From contig CM076955.1 of assembly GCA_039566865.1 (NCBI GenBank), positions 19,141,501-19,205,500 of the forward strand: a stretch of 64,000 nt of DNA, written 5' to 3'. Under the pieces are notes generated by a model, which made no database searches, had not been told where the DNA came from, and saw nothing but the letters and a program-made list of their open reading frames with translations. Origin of the DNA: Aurelia coerulea (taxonomy: Eukaryota > Cnidaria > Scyphozoa > Semaeostomeae > Ulmaridae). Within the stretch, counting starts at the first letter, position 1. Every line of letters begins with the position of its first letter. Shown here one piece after another: positions 1 through 12,572 of this stretch. The position numbers and the translations under genes are program-made.

Positions 1-684
1 ACGGAAACTGTCCAAGTTGCAAGAACAAGACCTTGGAAGCTTTCATTGCTTGTCAGCAAAAACAAGTAAAAACACGAGACTATTTTAAGGGGGCGATCGC
101 CCTCCTAAGCTTAACTACGAGGGCGATAGGATGCCCTTGTGGAAATTTCTTTACGAAAAGACCTGAAGAAGAGGGTCGGTACATATATATCGCAAATACT
201 GCAAAAGAAATTTTTAAGGACCACTGATTTTGTTCTTCATTTTGCAGTTCTTTCAAGTTTCTTGTTAAAATCATTTAGCTAAAGACAAATCGAGAAACAT
301 TGACATTTTAGAGTTCGCTTGGGTTCTCTTCACCTCATTTGCTGCACTAGTGGTTAGCCTTCACAACGGGTTTCTTTTGTAAAGAAGTCGAAGAGCTATT
401 CTGTAAAATAGTATGAGCACCGAGTGATGACTGAAGGAACAAGTTTAAATCAAGACGGCGTCGTTCCAAAAGTCTTTTGTAAACAAAATCCTGTTGGAGC
501 TTCGGGCGAAATACGTTTTTGCGAGGGCAGTAAATAGCCCACGTAAAACATTTTGCGAGGGCGCTTGCGAGGGCGAGGGCGATCGCCCGCGTAAAACGAA
601 ACGGCCTGGTTATGTGGATCTGTTAATATCCACTGCTAATATCTATTATTATTATCACCATCATTAAATGCAAATAAAAAATAC
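1..684. other. LUC7L intron 4 sequence (partial)
   Basis: Lies 3' of the last visible LUC7L exon (minus strand), so it is intron running off the left edge. No further LUC7L exon is seen here. Two patches (about 90-135 and 560-590) share the palindrome GGGCGATCGCCC within GC-rich repeats, unlike the AT-rich surroundings, and are probably repeat-derived. Positions 1-70 could be read as a short cysteine-containing peptide, but nothing supports a gene. Confidence 0.5.
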
Positions 685-3600
685 CTCTGGAGACCCGTCA
701 TAATCTTCACTATTGTCTTCCAACCTTTTCTTGTTCACGTCCACTTTTTTATCACAATCTTTCACAAAAGATGTCAAATGTTCCAGTTGCTACAATGAAA
801 AAGCATAAATGTAAGCCAAACGAATGACAAATATGACATATGCCTTTAAAATGTAAAGATACATGGGTTGGAGAACCCCTTGGAAGACAGATAATATAAT
901 TATTGTTGTTCTAAAGCTGAAAAATTTGATCATAATGTCTAATTTTTCAAAGCGTATCAAAGACAGCATATTGGTCAGAACTCTAAAATTTTAGTAATTG
1001 AATTTCTGCATCTAAGGTAGCCATTTTATTTCAAAGTGATTTGTGATTCAATAAAATAAGTCCATAACATCAAATGATGGTTGTGCATTTGAGCGTTTAG
1101 TTTCCATAGCTTCAATCCTGGACAAAAATTCAATGAGACAAGTGTAAAATCTGCAATATTTTCAATCTCCTCTCAAGAATCAACCAAAATACCCGGTGGG
1201 TGCAATTCAATAGTAAAAGGTACACCACGCTCGTCCATACCATTTCATAGGATACCCTTTTCTCTGACTTTCTAGTTGGTGAAAAGACCCCTTATCATGG
1301 AAAATCACTGAGCCCGAAAGAAATCTGTACGGTAAAAAAACTTGTTCTGAGAAAAGGCTTAGGATTTGTGCACTTTATCACGATTCACTTTACTGATATC
1401 TCTTTGTTGGAAAACAGTAGAATCCTATGAAACTTGGAGTATCAAACTTGGGCCAGGGGACATTGACTTTTATTCTAGGGTCCCGAGTCCACAAGCATTT
1501 ATCTGTTTTTGGGTTTGCATATCTTCTGAAGAAAAATACCCCTATTTTCTGAGATTCTAGGTCCTAGGATTCTGTTTCAGTTCAGTTCATTTCATTTCAT
1601 TTTAAAAATCCATCTAATACATGTTATAACTCTACATACCCACCTATCTAATTAACAAATATGAATTTAAAATAAAATACAACAAATAACATTGAAAAAA
1701 CACAGGATGATACTTAGGGCAAATGTAAACAGACTAAATAGGTAAGTATGAAGAGCCATAATGAGATTAGGGGAATTTCTTAAAGGAGGAGCTCCCTCAA
1801 TAGGCAAGCTAATCGACTAATATACCCCTTTCTCAATGAAATCATGGATGAGCGTGGTGTCATATTTTCTTTAACATTGCACCCACCGGGCCAAAATATA
1901 GCAATGTCCCCCTCCCCACAACTCAATGTTGTTTTTTGTGGACATTAGTTAATGTGCTTCTCATTTTGGATGTTTGATAAGGGGGCATTCAGATAAAGAG
2001 AAATGTGTATTTGCATGCATGTCTCATGAGTTTTGTCCGGGATTGTAGCTAGGGAAATTATTTCATTAAAATACCAAACAAGAAAGTGAATCAATTCATG
2101 ACCAGACTACGCTGAAAAATTCTACTCACATCAATATCATATCTGTAATCCTTCTCCTTTGAAGCCAACTCAAAATCTGCTTTCAGAGCCAAAGAATGGT
2201 ATTGACGACATGGCCCAAGATCCAGTTTCTAGGAAACAGAATTTAAAAACAATTACCAAAAGGATACCTGAAATAGACCTTTTAGCTATTCTGAAACAAC
2301 GTTCGAATCAAACGATCTACTGATATATGTTGATAAATTTTCGAATGTGCACAATGGTGATAGAAGCTCCAACGTCACTCGATCGAACCTCGCGTATAAA
2401 ATTGTATAAAAATAACGCTTGATCCAGGCTCTTTTGTAGAATAGCTAAAAGGTCTATTGGACAATCCGGTGAAAAGTGCAGTTTGATTATAAAACAGAGA
2501 ATAGGCAAGCGATGAAAATCATTCTAAACTTCATTTTATTGATATTCTGTTGTAACTATATCATTAGTAGACAATTCCAGAAAACATAAACAGTTAAGAC
2601 ATTGCAAGTGGACCAAATGGTTAAAAATTGATACATTAATTAATTAATCATAAATAATATGTGACGGCAGCAAAATTTGAGCTAGAGTTACTGTAACACG
2701 ATACCGTTTTCAAAGAGCTTCATTATCAAAATCTACAGTTTTCAAATGTGCCATTTTTGTGTGAACAGGGCGCATATCCGTCATGTTTTTCACTGTTTTC
2801 AAAATGTGCAGGCATCGTGTGAACGCAGTCTTAGTTCATCTTTAGCGAATATCTGAATAGATGTTCAGTATCCATGAGCAAATTCAAAATAGGCTGTATT
2901 GTAGGGTTGGATTCAATGTATGTACAGTAAATCATAACATAACTTTGAAACATGAAAAATAAGCACATAAATACAAGCAAACTTGATTCTACATGGATAG
3001 CCCCATTAAATTTTGAGCCATTTTTGGTGATTAAAAAACCCTTGACCATAAATTACATCAATCTGGCTATCACATCGATCCAGGTCTTACAATTTCTCAA
3101 GAACAAGAAATTCAAAACAACTCCTTATGCAAATAAGAATTCTACAACGGTATCATTAGTTCAGGCCTGGCTGTTTGAGGAGAGCCATAACACTCACTTC
3201 CCTCCAGGCTCTCCTCAGTTGCTACAGGGGAGCTTTACATTGCTCTCTTGAACTTTTCAGAATAGTAACAAATTGCTCTGCTTCAAATCTCTTTTCTTTT
3301 GTCTTTGATATATTCATTTAGAAATGACTTGTCTGAGCATAATCAGGAGAGCCATGCACCACTCCCCTGCTAAACATCTTGTAGTCAGGCCTGTTAGTTA
3401 GAAGAACAAAATCTAAAAATCTAGTTTGAAGAAGCAAATAATAACCTTAGTTACCGTATTATGAAACTGCTCAAATGGGCACAGCCCCATCAGGAAACTT
3501 TTGCAAACACTGGGGTCTGTGAATTTGAGTCCTTCCTCTATGTCCTCACCTGAAATAAGATATTTCATATTGATAAAAGCAAGTAAAGAATGATGCACAA

Positions 3601-6600
3601 AAAGATTCTGCGGAAGACATCAAAAATTTATGTTAGCACATGACTGAACATAATATGTTGCAGAATGAAAACCTTGTTTCCAAGCTGTTTTGTCCTAAGT
3701 TTTGGACTTAAAAACTTAAAGATACTGTCCATCTTTTCACAGGATTTTAGCTTCAGCCTTTTTCACAGATATTTTGGCATTTTGCTTGCAAAGGGGAATT
3801 CTGAGATGAATTCTGTCATGCAGGTCCATCAAAGGACTCAAGAGCATCACAAAACCACATATCAATTTTCTGACCTTAACAATTTTCAACTCTAAAGCTC
3901 CTGGAAAATTCTAAAAATTTCCTTGTCACCCATTGCGTATAAATACAACAGGGAAAATCAACTTGTGGAGGGTACTCACAATCCAATTTGCTCACTTTCA
4001 CAATGTCAGCAGCTGTTTGTTGCTGTGGTGATCAGGATCTGCAAACAGTCCCTTCCATTGAGTGAGTAAAACTGCTCTTCAGGACAAATTCTACAGGACC
4101 AATGAATGCCATGCCAAAAAGGTCTTAAACCATTGTCAACAGTGCATAATTTTCACATCAAGTTTTGTTTCAAGATATTCAAACAATACCATATTAGAAT
4201 CATGATTTCTGGAACTAACCAGAAAAATTGCAGCATTTGATATGGGCTGGCTTCTGGTTTTAATATGTTTAAACCTAAATACTGTACAGATTTTAATTTT
4301 CATTCATTTTCAAAAATATTTTACAAAGCATCACACTGAAATGATTGTTTGTTGAGCTAGGTAATGGAAGATATCCCTTTTGACATTGCCAAAACTGGCT
4401 CAATTTAGTTTAACAAAAAATCAAAGTGTGAAGATATAAGGCAAACTTTAGACCTTTTTTATTAAGTAACCATCTTCATTTTACTATATTTGAAAGATTC
4501 ATATTTGTCTACCCTTGGCACCTTGGCTATAAATTTTGCCCTCAGCCAAGTTTACAAATATAGTCCTGGAAATCCACAGCTTTCATCAAAATCATTTTGC
4601 ACTGTATGAAATGTAGGATATGTCATAAAGGATGATTTTTCAGATAAAAAATCATTTGCAAACCTGATTGCAAACATGTGTATTTCAAAGGGAAACAAAT
4701 CACCTAGAATCTATAGGCACATACAGATAATGCCAAAGAGCAAGCTCTTAAAATAGCAAGGTAAAAACTACATAATTATGAAAATGATATATTATATATT
4801 TTGCAACATCTCACATACCCAAGATACTCACATATCCATAGAAGTTTAGTGACCTATTGTAACATTCAATTTACTCAAGTCATGTCTTGTTTTGTAAACA
4901 ATTCTGAGCAAAGTAACAAATGAGAAAGCTCAGATTATGAAGATACATTTGTTTAGATATATACCACATGTCCTAAAACTTCAAACAAATTTGGCCAAAT
5001 TTGCAGATGAGATTTTGGTACACCAAATAGAAAGACACACACCTTGTGGCAAATGTTAGTTTTTGTCCAAGAAAGTATAATTCCATTGTGACAGGAGCTA
5101 TCCTATGCCAACATTTGCAGACTATATACAATTGCTACTGAAGGTGAAGTTGCGGTTTTTAGCACAAAGCGCTGGGATCACAAAAGTAGCCAAGCACTAA
5201 TTGAGTCCGCAACTCCTTGTCATGACGCTCAAGTGGAGGGGAACTATAGGGTATCGAGCCCTTTCTGTCTGACTGTTCTGGCTGCTACTTGTATTGGGCA
5301 AGGGTATTTTTAAGGGAACACAGGGATTACTATTCCCCCCAATTTTTATTTGGGAACACATATCTCCTTACATTGTTTTTCTCAAAAAGCCTGACAGGTC
5401 TCTTTGCTTTTACATGGGGAAGCTGTTTGCAAACTTAAAATTCAATATCTTGAGAGAATTTTCAGCATGAAAATGCCATTCAACTGGGCCTGGCATGAAT
5501 TCTTTTGGGATCCTTGATTTTCTAGATCCCTTCCCATCCACCTTCTAACATATTTAAACAAATTATTGACCATACAATATCCCAAATCTTTGATGCAAAA
5601 TCTTGACTGCTGCAAAATTTCACCAAACCTGTTCAAACTATTTTGGGACACATGATACATATATTTCAAAAAGATTTTTGAAAGTCAGACTACATTTTGA
5701 CTTTGTGTACTGTAATGGACAGCAGGTCAGCTTTCACATGTTTGGGATATAAGGATAAATGTAATGTGGTGGTCATTGTTCCAAAAAATACTATCAATGC
5801 AACAATTGTGTAGAGGGTCAGAGTTAGTTGTTGTTAGGGTTTTAGGGCCAAGGCTAGTTTTAGGGTTAGTTTATAGAACAAGGGTGGACTTTAGGGTTTT
5901 TCTATTATAAAAAAATACAAGTTTAATCTAAGGCAGCTGTACCGCTGATGTGGACTGGGTTGATATTGTATGTTCACTCTTTCAGAGTTATATTCAGATG
6001 TGCCAGTCTGCAGAGTATGGCACTTTTTGACAAGATCTCCAGTATTTAAGGAGAAATTTCTTTTGTTCTCTTGTCCATTTTGAATAGCCCATTTAAATCT
6101 CTGGTGTGCAAGTGCCATACTCTGCACACTTTAGAGTCTATTTAGACCAGTCTGCAGAGTGTGGCAACTGCACACACAAGTTTTTTATACAAAAATTGTA
6201 TGTGCACACCAATTTTGAATGAGATCTTTTGCTTACTACTTTGAAAACAAAGGAATCAAAGACCTTGCATGCGAGCAAGCCACTGCTTCATTGGTCTGCA
6301 CGCGCCAGATCTTGTCTAGGACTGCCATGTATGGAAAGTGTGGCACTTGCACACCCGAAAGACAATAGGGTATTTAAAACAGACAATAGATCAACAATAG
6401 AAGACCCTTCTTGCACACCTGAGGTCTTGGAGAAAACTTCTCTATTTTTCATACTGGATGGAGAACTGCCATACTCTGCAGACTGGCCTTCAGGTGTGCT
6501 GATTATCATTATGGCACTTGCACATTGGAGATTTCAATAGGCTATTCAAAATAGACAATAGAGAAAAAAAGAAATTTCTCCTTGCATTGCACACAGCAGA

Positions 6601-7042
6601 GATTTTGTAGCAAAGTCCACTCTGGAGACAGGGGTATTAGGTTATACACCAAATTAAGTGGAAAACAAAAAGGAGCCTCATTTTTTCTACTAATCAATTT
6701 TGAGCAAATTCAAGGCAAGAATCAGAGAAGTTTCAAGTCAAGAAAGGAAAATTGGGAATTGGAAATGGTTGGGATGCTAAAACACCATGAAAACATTGCA
6801 TCTTACAAATTGAATCATGGTGATGGCACGCTACGAGTTTGCTTGTTTGGCTTTTGGGCAACTTCGCAGCCAGACCAGGCGTGACGGGAGGAAACTGAAA
6901 AACTTGTTTTAGGCCTAAAAATTTCACCACTTCTTTTGGGGGAAATTTTTGCGTGACAGATATCCGAAATTTGATCCTTACCATCTCTCTTCGTGCCCAT
7001 CAGCTCATCCAGCATCTTTCGCATCTGCTCTTGGGCAGTCAT
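685..7042 (-). CDS. LUC7L: LUC7-like U1 snRNP-associated splicing factor, 5' exons (partial)
   Basis: Member of the LUC7 family (LUC7L/LUC7L2 branch), nuclear proteins that bind U1 snRNP and influence 5' splice-site choice. Four exons on the minus strand: 6982-7042 (start codon at 7042), 3455-3549, 2130-2228 and 685-789, all with GT-AG borders and compatible phases (1, 0, 0, 0). The first 20 codons read MTAQEQMRKMLDELMGTKRD, matching the family N-terminus. Exon 2 carries FTDPSVCKSFLMGLCPFEQF, the start of the CCCH-type zinc finger. Exon 3 carries the LDLGPC...YH finger end and the ALKADFELASKEKD helix. Exon 4 (QLEHLTSFVKDCDKK) begins the long coiled coil. The second zinc finger and RS tail lie beyond the left edge. 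The LUC7L3 paralogue is less likely, because its N-terminus differs. Intron 1 (3.4 kb) holds a SINE and a composite inverted-repeat element. Confidence 0.93.
2272..2458. mobile_element. MITE family A copy (~187 bp)
   Basis: Terminal inverted repeats AATAGACCTTTTAGCTATTC on the left and the complement on the right, about 20 bp each. The interior is shared with copies at 13016-13201, 43986-44133, 52338-53054 (interrupted) and 16524-16922 (interrupted). No coding capacity. I see no convincing target-site duplication, so the superfamily is unassigned. Lies in LUC7L intron 2. Confidence 0.85.
5140..5290 (-). repeat. tRNA-derived SINE, head-truncated
   Basis: Same family as 39308-39493 and 62649-62833: GGTGAAG-type tail, then a conserved block around CTTGTCATGACGCTCAAGTGG and a degenerate B-box (GGTATCGAGCCC on the plus strand). 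The tRNA-like A-box end is lost here. Lies in LUC7L intron 1. Confidence 0.7.
6051..6585. repeat. Composite inverted-repeat element
   Basis: Outer arms at about 6051-6120 and 6510-6585 are inverted copies (GGAGAAATTTCTTTTGTTCT versus its complement, then an inverted 'gaatagccc...gtgcaagtgcca' block). Between them a short motif of the type CCATACTCTGCAGACTGG recurs at least four times in both orientations. This looks like a foldback transposon with internal satellite-like repeats. No coding frame. Lies in LUC7L intron 1. Confidence 0.6.
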
Positions 7043-7940
7043 TTTGCCAGGAAATACTTGAAACTCAGTTCTTTGCTGACGAAACTTCGACCAACTTTAC
7101 CGTTGTTTCATTCAGAACACGCGAAGTGAAATCGCATAAATGCGTAAGACGACACGCAATGGTTTCTGGGTGAATAAAAAGGATTGCGGGTAATTCCTAT
7201 CTATTCGGGAGGTAGGACTCCATAACACCAGGAAGATACCTCTACTGCATTTGAAAGGAACCTACAATAATTTTGCAAATCAGCTACCCTGGATACCCCT
7301 GGCTACCAGCGTCTAAACATTAAAAAAGAGTACAAATCAGTCTGGGTTAATGAACACGACACGATGGATCGGTTCTAAAAATGAGGGTCAAAATGCGGCG
7401 GGGGTGTTTCATGTGCTGTAGGTGGCGCGTGGCATACTTTCCAAATCAGCCACGGCTGAACAGGCAAAGGGTCCATATTTTCTATAATTGACTCCGTAAG
7501 GTCGTTGTAAGCCATTTGCACTCATTTTCTGATAGATTTCTATCAAATTTCCGGGGCATCCTGCAATCCTGTATGAAAAAACTCAAGAACAAGGGTATTG
7601 TTTTAAAAGATTTAGTTCGGGACAGAGGATATCATTTTCGTGAATTTTACTCCTGGACAGGATGCCTTTTCAGATTCCCACCAATGGCAGCTCCCCGTAT
7701 TTTCGTATTCCAAGTATCCCCCCCCCCCCCCCCCCAGGGGTAGAGTATGCAGATAAACGTGCACAATAAAGAATGCAATTTTTTAACCTGCTGGACAGAT
7801 CGCCTCTTCCTCACTTTTTCAAAATCGAACTCGAACTGGAGGCCAAAAACACATGACTGCCACAAGATCAAAAAAGAATATTTTGCTTGCACATAGCCAT
7901 CAAGAGGCTGCAGTGAAGTTGAAGCAGGCGAAAGTTTCTA
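7043..7940. promoter_or_regulatory. Shared 5' region of head-to-head LUC7L and LAMTOR2
   Basis: The 898 bp between the LUC7L start codon (minus) and the LAMTOR2 start codon (plus) must hold both 5' UTRs and probably both promoters. There is no obvious TATA box. A run of 18 C residues (7718-7735) lies about 200 bp before the LAMTOR2 start. Calling it a bidirectional promoter is inference from gene arrangement only. Confidence 0.5.
7718..7735 (+). repeat. Poly-C homopolymer (18 nt)
   Basis: Uninterrupted C run in the LUC7L/LAMTOR2 intergenic region. A G-quadruplex or i-motif is possible, and the exact length is likely to be uncertain in an assembly. Confidence 0.9.
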
Positions 7941-10190
7941 ATGGAAGTCATGTTGAAACCTAAGGCACTCGTCGAAGTATTAAGTCAAGCAAACACTGGG
8001 GGCGTCATCAGCACCATGTAAGTAGCAAGAAGAATACATAGATAGGTAGGCCAACCAAAACCAAATAAAAACAGATCAAAAGAGAGTATTAGCTTGCTAG
8101 AGTGCTAGAGTACTAACTACTGTCGTCGTCCTGCCCTGAAAGGGTCTAATCGCAAATAGATAAAATTATGATATTCTTATTAAAATCCGCGCCTCTCCTC
8201 TCTCTCAGAAATATTTTATTTATGGATATAGACTTCATTCCCTTGCCAACTGTTAGTTCTAGGCCAAAAAAGATATTTTTACTCTCGTTTCTTTCAGCTT
8301 TCCCCGATATTCGCCCTGAATGGGTCTAAATATTGCTTTGGCCTCAGCAGAGAAATTTGACTAGCAGGGAAGCCAAGCTTCTCTCTACAGTTACCACACA
8401 ATGAATGGACTTTGTTTGAGCGAATTTTTACATAGTATGGCTCTGTTAAGGTAATTCTCAGAGCTCGTGAAACACTAAAATTGATCAAGTTCATACCAAA
8501 TTCATTCCAAACTATTAATTGTAGTGCCTTCTCTTTTTCATGATGTTCTGTACTTACTAGGTATTGCTTTGCCTCAGCAGAGAAATTTGACTAGCAGGGA
8601 AGCCAAGCTTCTCTCTACAGTTACCACACAATGAATGGACTTTGTTTGAGCGAATTTTTACATAGTATGGCTCTGTTAAGGTAATTCTCAGAGCTCGTGA
8701 AACACTAAAATTGATCAAGTTCATACCAAATTCATTCCAAACTATTAATTGTAGTGCCTTCTCTTTTTCATGATGTTCTGTACTTACTAGGTTGTTGAAT
8801 CAAAAAGGATCATTGTTAGCTTATGCAGGAAGTGAAGACAAAGATGTGAAAGTGACGGCTGCAGTTGCATCAAACATTTGGGCAGCTTATGAAAAGAGTG
8901 GAAAATTGGCATTTCATAATGAGGGCCTTAGGTTCATGTTTTTAAACTGTGAGGTAGGTTGCTTATCTGCTGAATTTTTTCAGCAGAGCATTGTAGAAAT
9001 TTTAAAACTCACAGTGTAATTGAAAATTTACTGAATACTGGAGGAAGCCAATTATTATTTTTCATCATTTTCAAGCAAAATGTCATTGTAATTTCCAATA
9101 TAAAGAGACCGTACCAGACCCTTGCCTCAAATTATTATCGCTGATTTTCAGGCAAAACATCTAACAAGTCACTGCCTTGGTCAATTGACATTCTCTCCAA
9201 ATTTAGATCTACCAAATAGAACCAATAAGAGCACTTTGAGGGCGGACACGAACTGCATTCTGAAGAGTTGAACTAGTGTGATCTGGAAGATGAATGCAAT
9301 ATATTTAACACAAATGTAATGGTTTATCACTACAGGCAAGAAGAAGTATGGCAATGTAATAAATCTAGTAATAAGCCAGTTTACAGTTCAAAGAAATATT
9401 TGTGAACCCAACTCATATGTTGGTATGTGGTCTGTTGGGCTTACATTTTGAGATGACACCTACTGTACTCCGTTCCAACAATATTTTACAACATTTTACC
9501 TTCCCAAAATGATGTGCATCCAACTTACTTATTACTGTAAATACGAGTTGCACCCACAGATAAATCTTGGAGCTGTCAGCTGATGTACTTAAAACTAAAT
9601 TTCTTTTCTGTTTTTATCTTGTAGGAAGGTACAGTTACAGTAACAAAGGTAGCTAATACCTTACTGTGCATGTACTCAAAACCTGATGTTGGATTAGGCT
9701 TGATAAAGACAAAGGTAATTTATATTGTTGTAATAAAGAGCAAAGCAATAGATCTTCCATTTTGCTATTCCATTAAATTGTCTGCATCAATGGCAGCACC
9801 ACAGGGGGATTCCAAAAAGTTGGCAAAAATTGTCAAAGAAAACTTACATAAAATTAGTTGGGTTTACCTTTAGGCTGAAAAATTACATCAGAATTCCTTC
9901 CACATCTTTCAAATTTTTTCAAGCTGGAGCCGCAACTGGTCTGCATTGAGCAATATAGGAATCTGATGGATTTTTGCATTTGTAAAACAGTGATAGAATC
10001 TATACAACTCTTCTAAATAGACCTTTTTCAGAAGTTTTTTTGTTTTCAACTTGAGTCAGTTGAAACTGTGTTCCTTTTTCAACCTGTATCCGATCTTGCA
10101 AACATGGTGTAATTTCATCTTTTGTTTCTTTTATAGGCAGAGGCAATGGCTGAGTACCTGGAACAACCTCTACTACAAGTGACTTCTTAA
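7941..10190 (+). CDS. LAMTOR2: LAMTOR2 (Ragulator subunit p14, roadblock/LC7 domain), complete
   Basis: Subunit of the lysosomal Ragulator complex. It pairs with LAMTOR3 and scaffolds Rag GTPases for mTORC1 and MAPK signalling on late endosomes. Four exons: 7941-8017, 8791-8953, 9625-9714 and 10137-10190 (TAA), with GT-AG borders and continuous phases. The product is 127 aa from the first ATG (7941), or 124 aa from the second in-frame ATG at 7950. The latter gives MLKPKALVEVLSQANTGGV, which fits the known family start and the usual length of about 125 aa, so 7950 is the likelier start. Hallmarks: LSQANTGGV, GSLLAYAG, VTAAVASNIWAAY, and the C-terminal YLEQPLLQV. A single roadblock domain fills the protein. 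Intron 1 contains a 230-bp tandem duplication that includes the acceptor of exon 2. Confidence 0.97.
8331..8791 (+). repeat. Tandem duplication (~230 bp x 2) in LAMTOR2 intron 1
   Basis: Copy 1 (8331-8561) and copy 2 (8562-8791) are nearly identical; the only difference noticed is one G in a TTGG/TTG run. Each copy ends in TACTTACTAGG, so the polypyrimidine tract and AG acceptor of exon 2 are present twice (after 8560 and after 8790). Only the downstream acceptor gives an open frame. Confidence 0.93.
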
Positions 10191-10709
10191 CACAAACTGG
10201 CATACGCAAAATCTAAATTTGATTATTAATTTTCTCCTTATTGCTTTAGTTCTTTGGCACATTTTTTATGTTATTTGTATATAGACACGGACAAATTATT
10301 TTAAAGTAAAATGGAATACAGCTGTGTGAAGAAGTCGTGTTTCTTGATTTGTTTAAAATGTGATTGGTTGTGCTCAGTACCATTGTCTCGAAGTTTGCAA
10401 CTGGGTTAGACTCATAACATAAGTCTCAGCATCGTTCATTAAATTGGATGGTTATCGGGAAAATAATGAAATCATATTAAAAATATTGAATAACTACAAG
10501 TAATGACATTTTTGAAGGGGGACCTTTTTGAAATTAGCTTTTAAAACGTTATCTCCGAGATGAAATTTTCCTCAAGAAAATGCGGATATAAAAAAACCAC
10601 TGAATATTATTTAAAATTCACTTCAAAATACAACTAGCTTATTTTCATTTTTGTTTACAACAAGGCGAAGTATATTACAATAAAATATATACATGTAACA
10701 TTCAGAAGT

Positions 10710-10719
10710 AATAAATAAA
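10710..10719 (+). terminator. Polyadenylation signal candidate for LAMTOR2
   Basis: Overlapping AATAAA hexamers (AATAAATAAA), the first AATAAA in this direction seen after the LAMTOR2 stop, about 520 bp downstream. Confidence 0.5.
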
Positions 10720-10928
10720 GCATCGGAATGCTTGTGTATAGAACAATAAATATTTTTTAATCTTTGAATATTACTTTAATACAACAGTTTTCTGCCGTAG
10801 GTAAGAAATGTTTGTATTTTGCTGCTGGTCAATTGGGAAATCGGTAAAATTTTGCACAAGAACTAAACCAAACGCGGCGAAAAGGTTAACGGGTTTGAAA
10901 GTCATATTTTCTGGATTATTTCACAGAT

Positions 10929-11406
10929 AGCCTAGCTTCCAAATCTTTGAAAATGTCGGTGTAAAATCCTATGACCTATCATTTAAACCGAATGGCTTGA
11001 AAGAAACTTTAGCTATTTTGCTAAAATTCTACTATTAGACTTTTCAGAAATCTACAATATTTTTCGAAATTAGCGTATTTCATGTTTCACCTCATTCGAG
11101 GATGTAACGTTATCAAATTCCTAAATCGTACACCAGAAGAGCGAAGAACTTGTGTTTGATACTATATTGTAGACATTCATAAACTGTGATTTTGTTGGAA
11201 ATTATTCTTTGTTTTCTCAAAAAGTTTACAAGGTACGATGGTTTTAAACTTGTTCTTGAATTCTTAAGAAAAGAAGAAAATTCTGCAATTATGTCTAACG
11301 GTAGCATTGGCAAAGTAACTAAGTTTCTTTGAAGTCAGTCAGTTCAAATCAGTCAGTAGGTTAAATAATTTTACACCGACATCTAGAAAGATCTGGAACC
11401 CATGCT
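10929..11406. mobile_element. MULE-like TIR element, diverged copy (478 bp)
   Basis: Ends AGCCTAGCTTCC and GGAACCCATGCT correspond to the AGCATAGGTTCC / GGAACCTATGCT ends of the 32363 and 52376 copies. Flanked by TTCACAGAT (left) and TCCACAGAG (right), a 9-bp duplication with two mismatches, consistent with an older insertion. Non-autonomous, no transposase. Confidence 0.8.
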
Positions 11407-12161
11407 TCCACAGAGATGAAAGAAAAGGGCTTCCTTTGATTGACTATGTTTGATAGGGACAAATCAATTTGTGAAATTTATTCCATGTCTTTCCAATACT
11501 GAAAATTTATAGGAATTTGCGTAATTTTCATCAGCAAAGCTTTTCCATTTCGAAAAGCAAAAAATTGATCAAGCACTGATCAATTTGCGAACAAATCTTT
11601 CGTTGAGAGAAATATCCGAATTCATTCCATGTCCTTCGGGGACCAAAGAGTTTTTCAACAAACAGAAAAGTTCAACATTACATATTTGTTTAAAACATCT
11701 TTACTTCCCGAAGGACATGAAAAGAATTTGGATATTTCTTTGAATGAAAATTTTGTTTCATATGAGCAGTATTTTCGTGGTGAATTGATCAATAATTTTA
11801 GGCCAATTCCCTCAAAATTAAGACATCATTTCTTAAAGCTTAATCATCGAAAGTTCACGTCTGTTGTCCAAATTTCAAAGTATTGACAACATTGGTTTGG
11901 TATTGCTAAGCTACCAACCAAAATTCGATTTACTGCCCCTGGCATGAATTTTGAAAAATTCGTTAAAATTTTGGTACATTCGCTATTAGAAGATTTAAAG
12001 GGCCATTGTCACCCAGGGTCCTTTACGGTCACGCTGAAATTTCAGACTGCCTGAAAATCAATGTTGGCCTGAGCGAAAACCATGGATCCACACCGCAGTA
12101 GTTGAGTTGAACTGATAAAAAGTTTTACTTTTGTTGAACTGCCCTATCAATTCAACCACTA

Positions 12162-12572
12162 CAGTAAAAACCCGCACATAAGAACCTAAGATTTTGAACT
12201 CAGCCTGTTTAGGTTCTTATGCAACAGGCACATCCAGTAATCAGGGTGTAGGTTCTTAACACAGGGAAATATGCGAATCTAAATCTTAGCCAAATTTATT
12301 TACATTCTTGGCCCTATCCACTTCAACCTAACCTTACCGAGTGTACCCCTGCAGGCCCTGCCTATCACAGCTCTGTAAGTAATGTTTTGGAGTCCATGAA
12401 AGAGGGCGATTGGCAAGAAAGTTGCATTTATTTCCCAATGAATGAATGAAACGCTTTAAGAACCTTGTTAAGATATTAGCCTGAAATGGTTCTTATTTAT
12501 TGGGCACAAACTGTATCATTTCAGGCTGTAGGTTCTTAATAGAGGAAGGTTCTTATGTGCGGGTTTTTACTG
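12162..12572. mobile_element. TA-flanked MITE (CAGTAAAAACCCGC ends), 411 bp
   Basis: Long TIRs: CAGTAAAAACCCGCACATAA at the left and its complement at the right. Internally GTTCTTA motifs recur in both orientations. The left flank is TA and the right is TG (a mutated TA is likely). A second copy at 49270-49683 has intact TA on both sides. The TA target suggests Tc1/mariner mobilisation (inference). Confidence 0.85.

Noticed and set aside
5820..5895. TTAGGG-like stretches (also 27660-27740 and 28220-28285)
   Set aside because: Irregular, mixed with other words and never a clean hexamer array, so not an interstitial telomere tract that I can defend.
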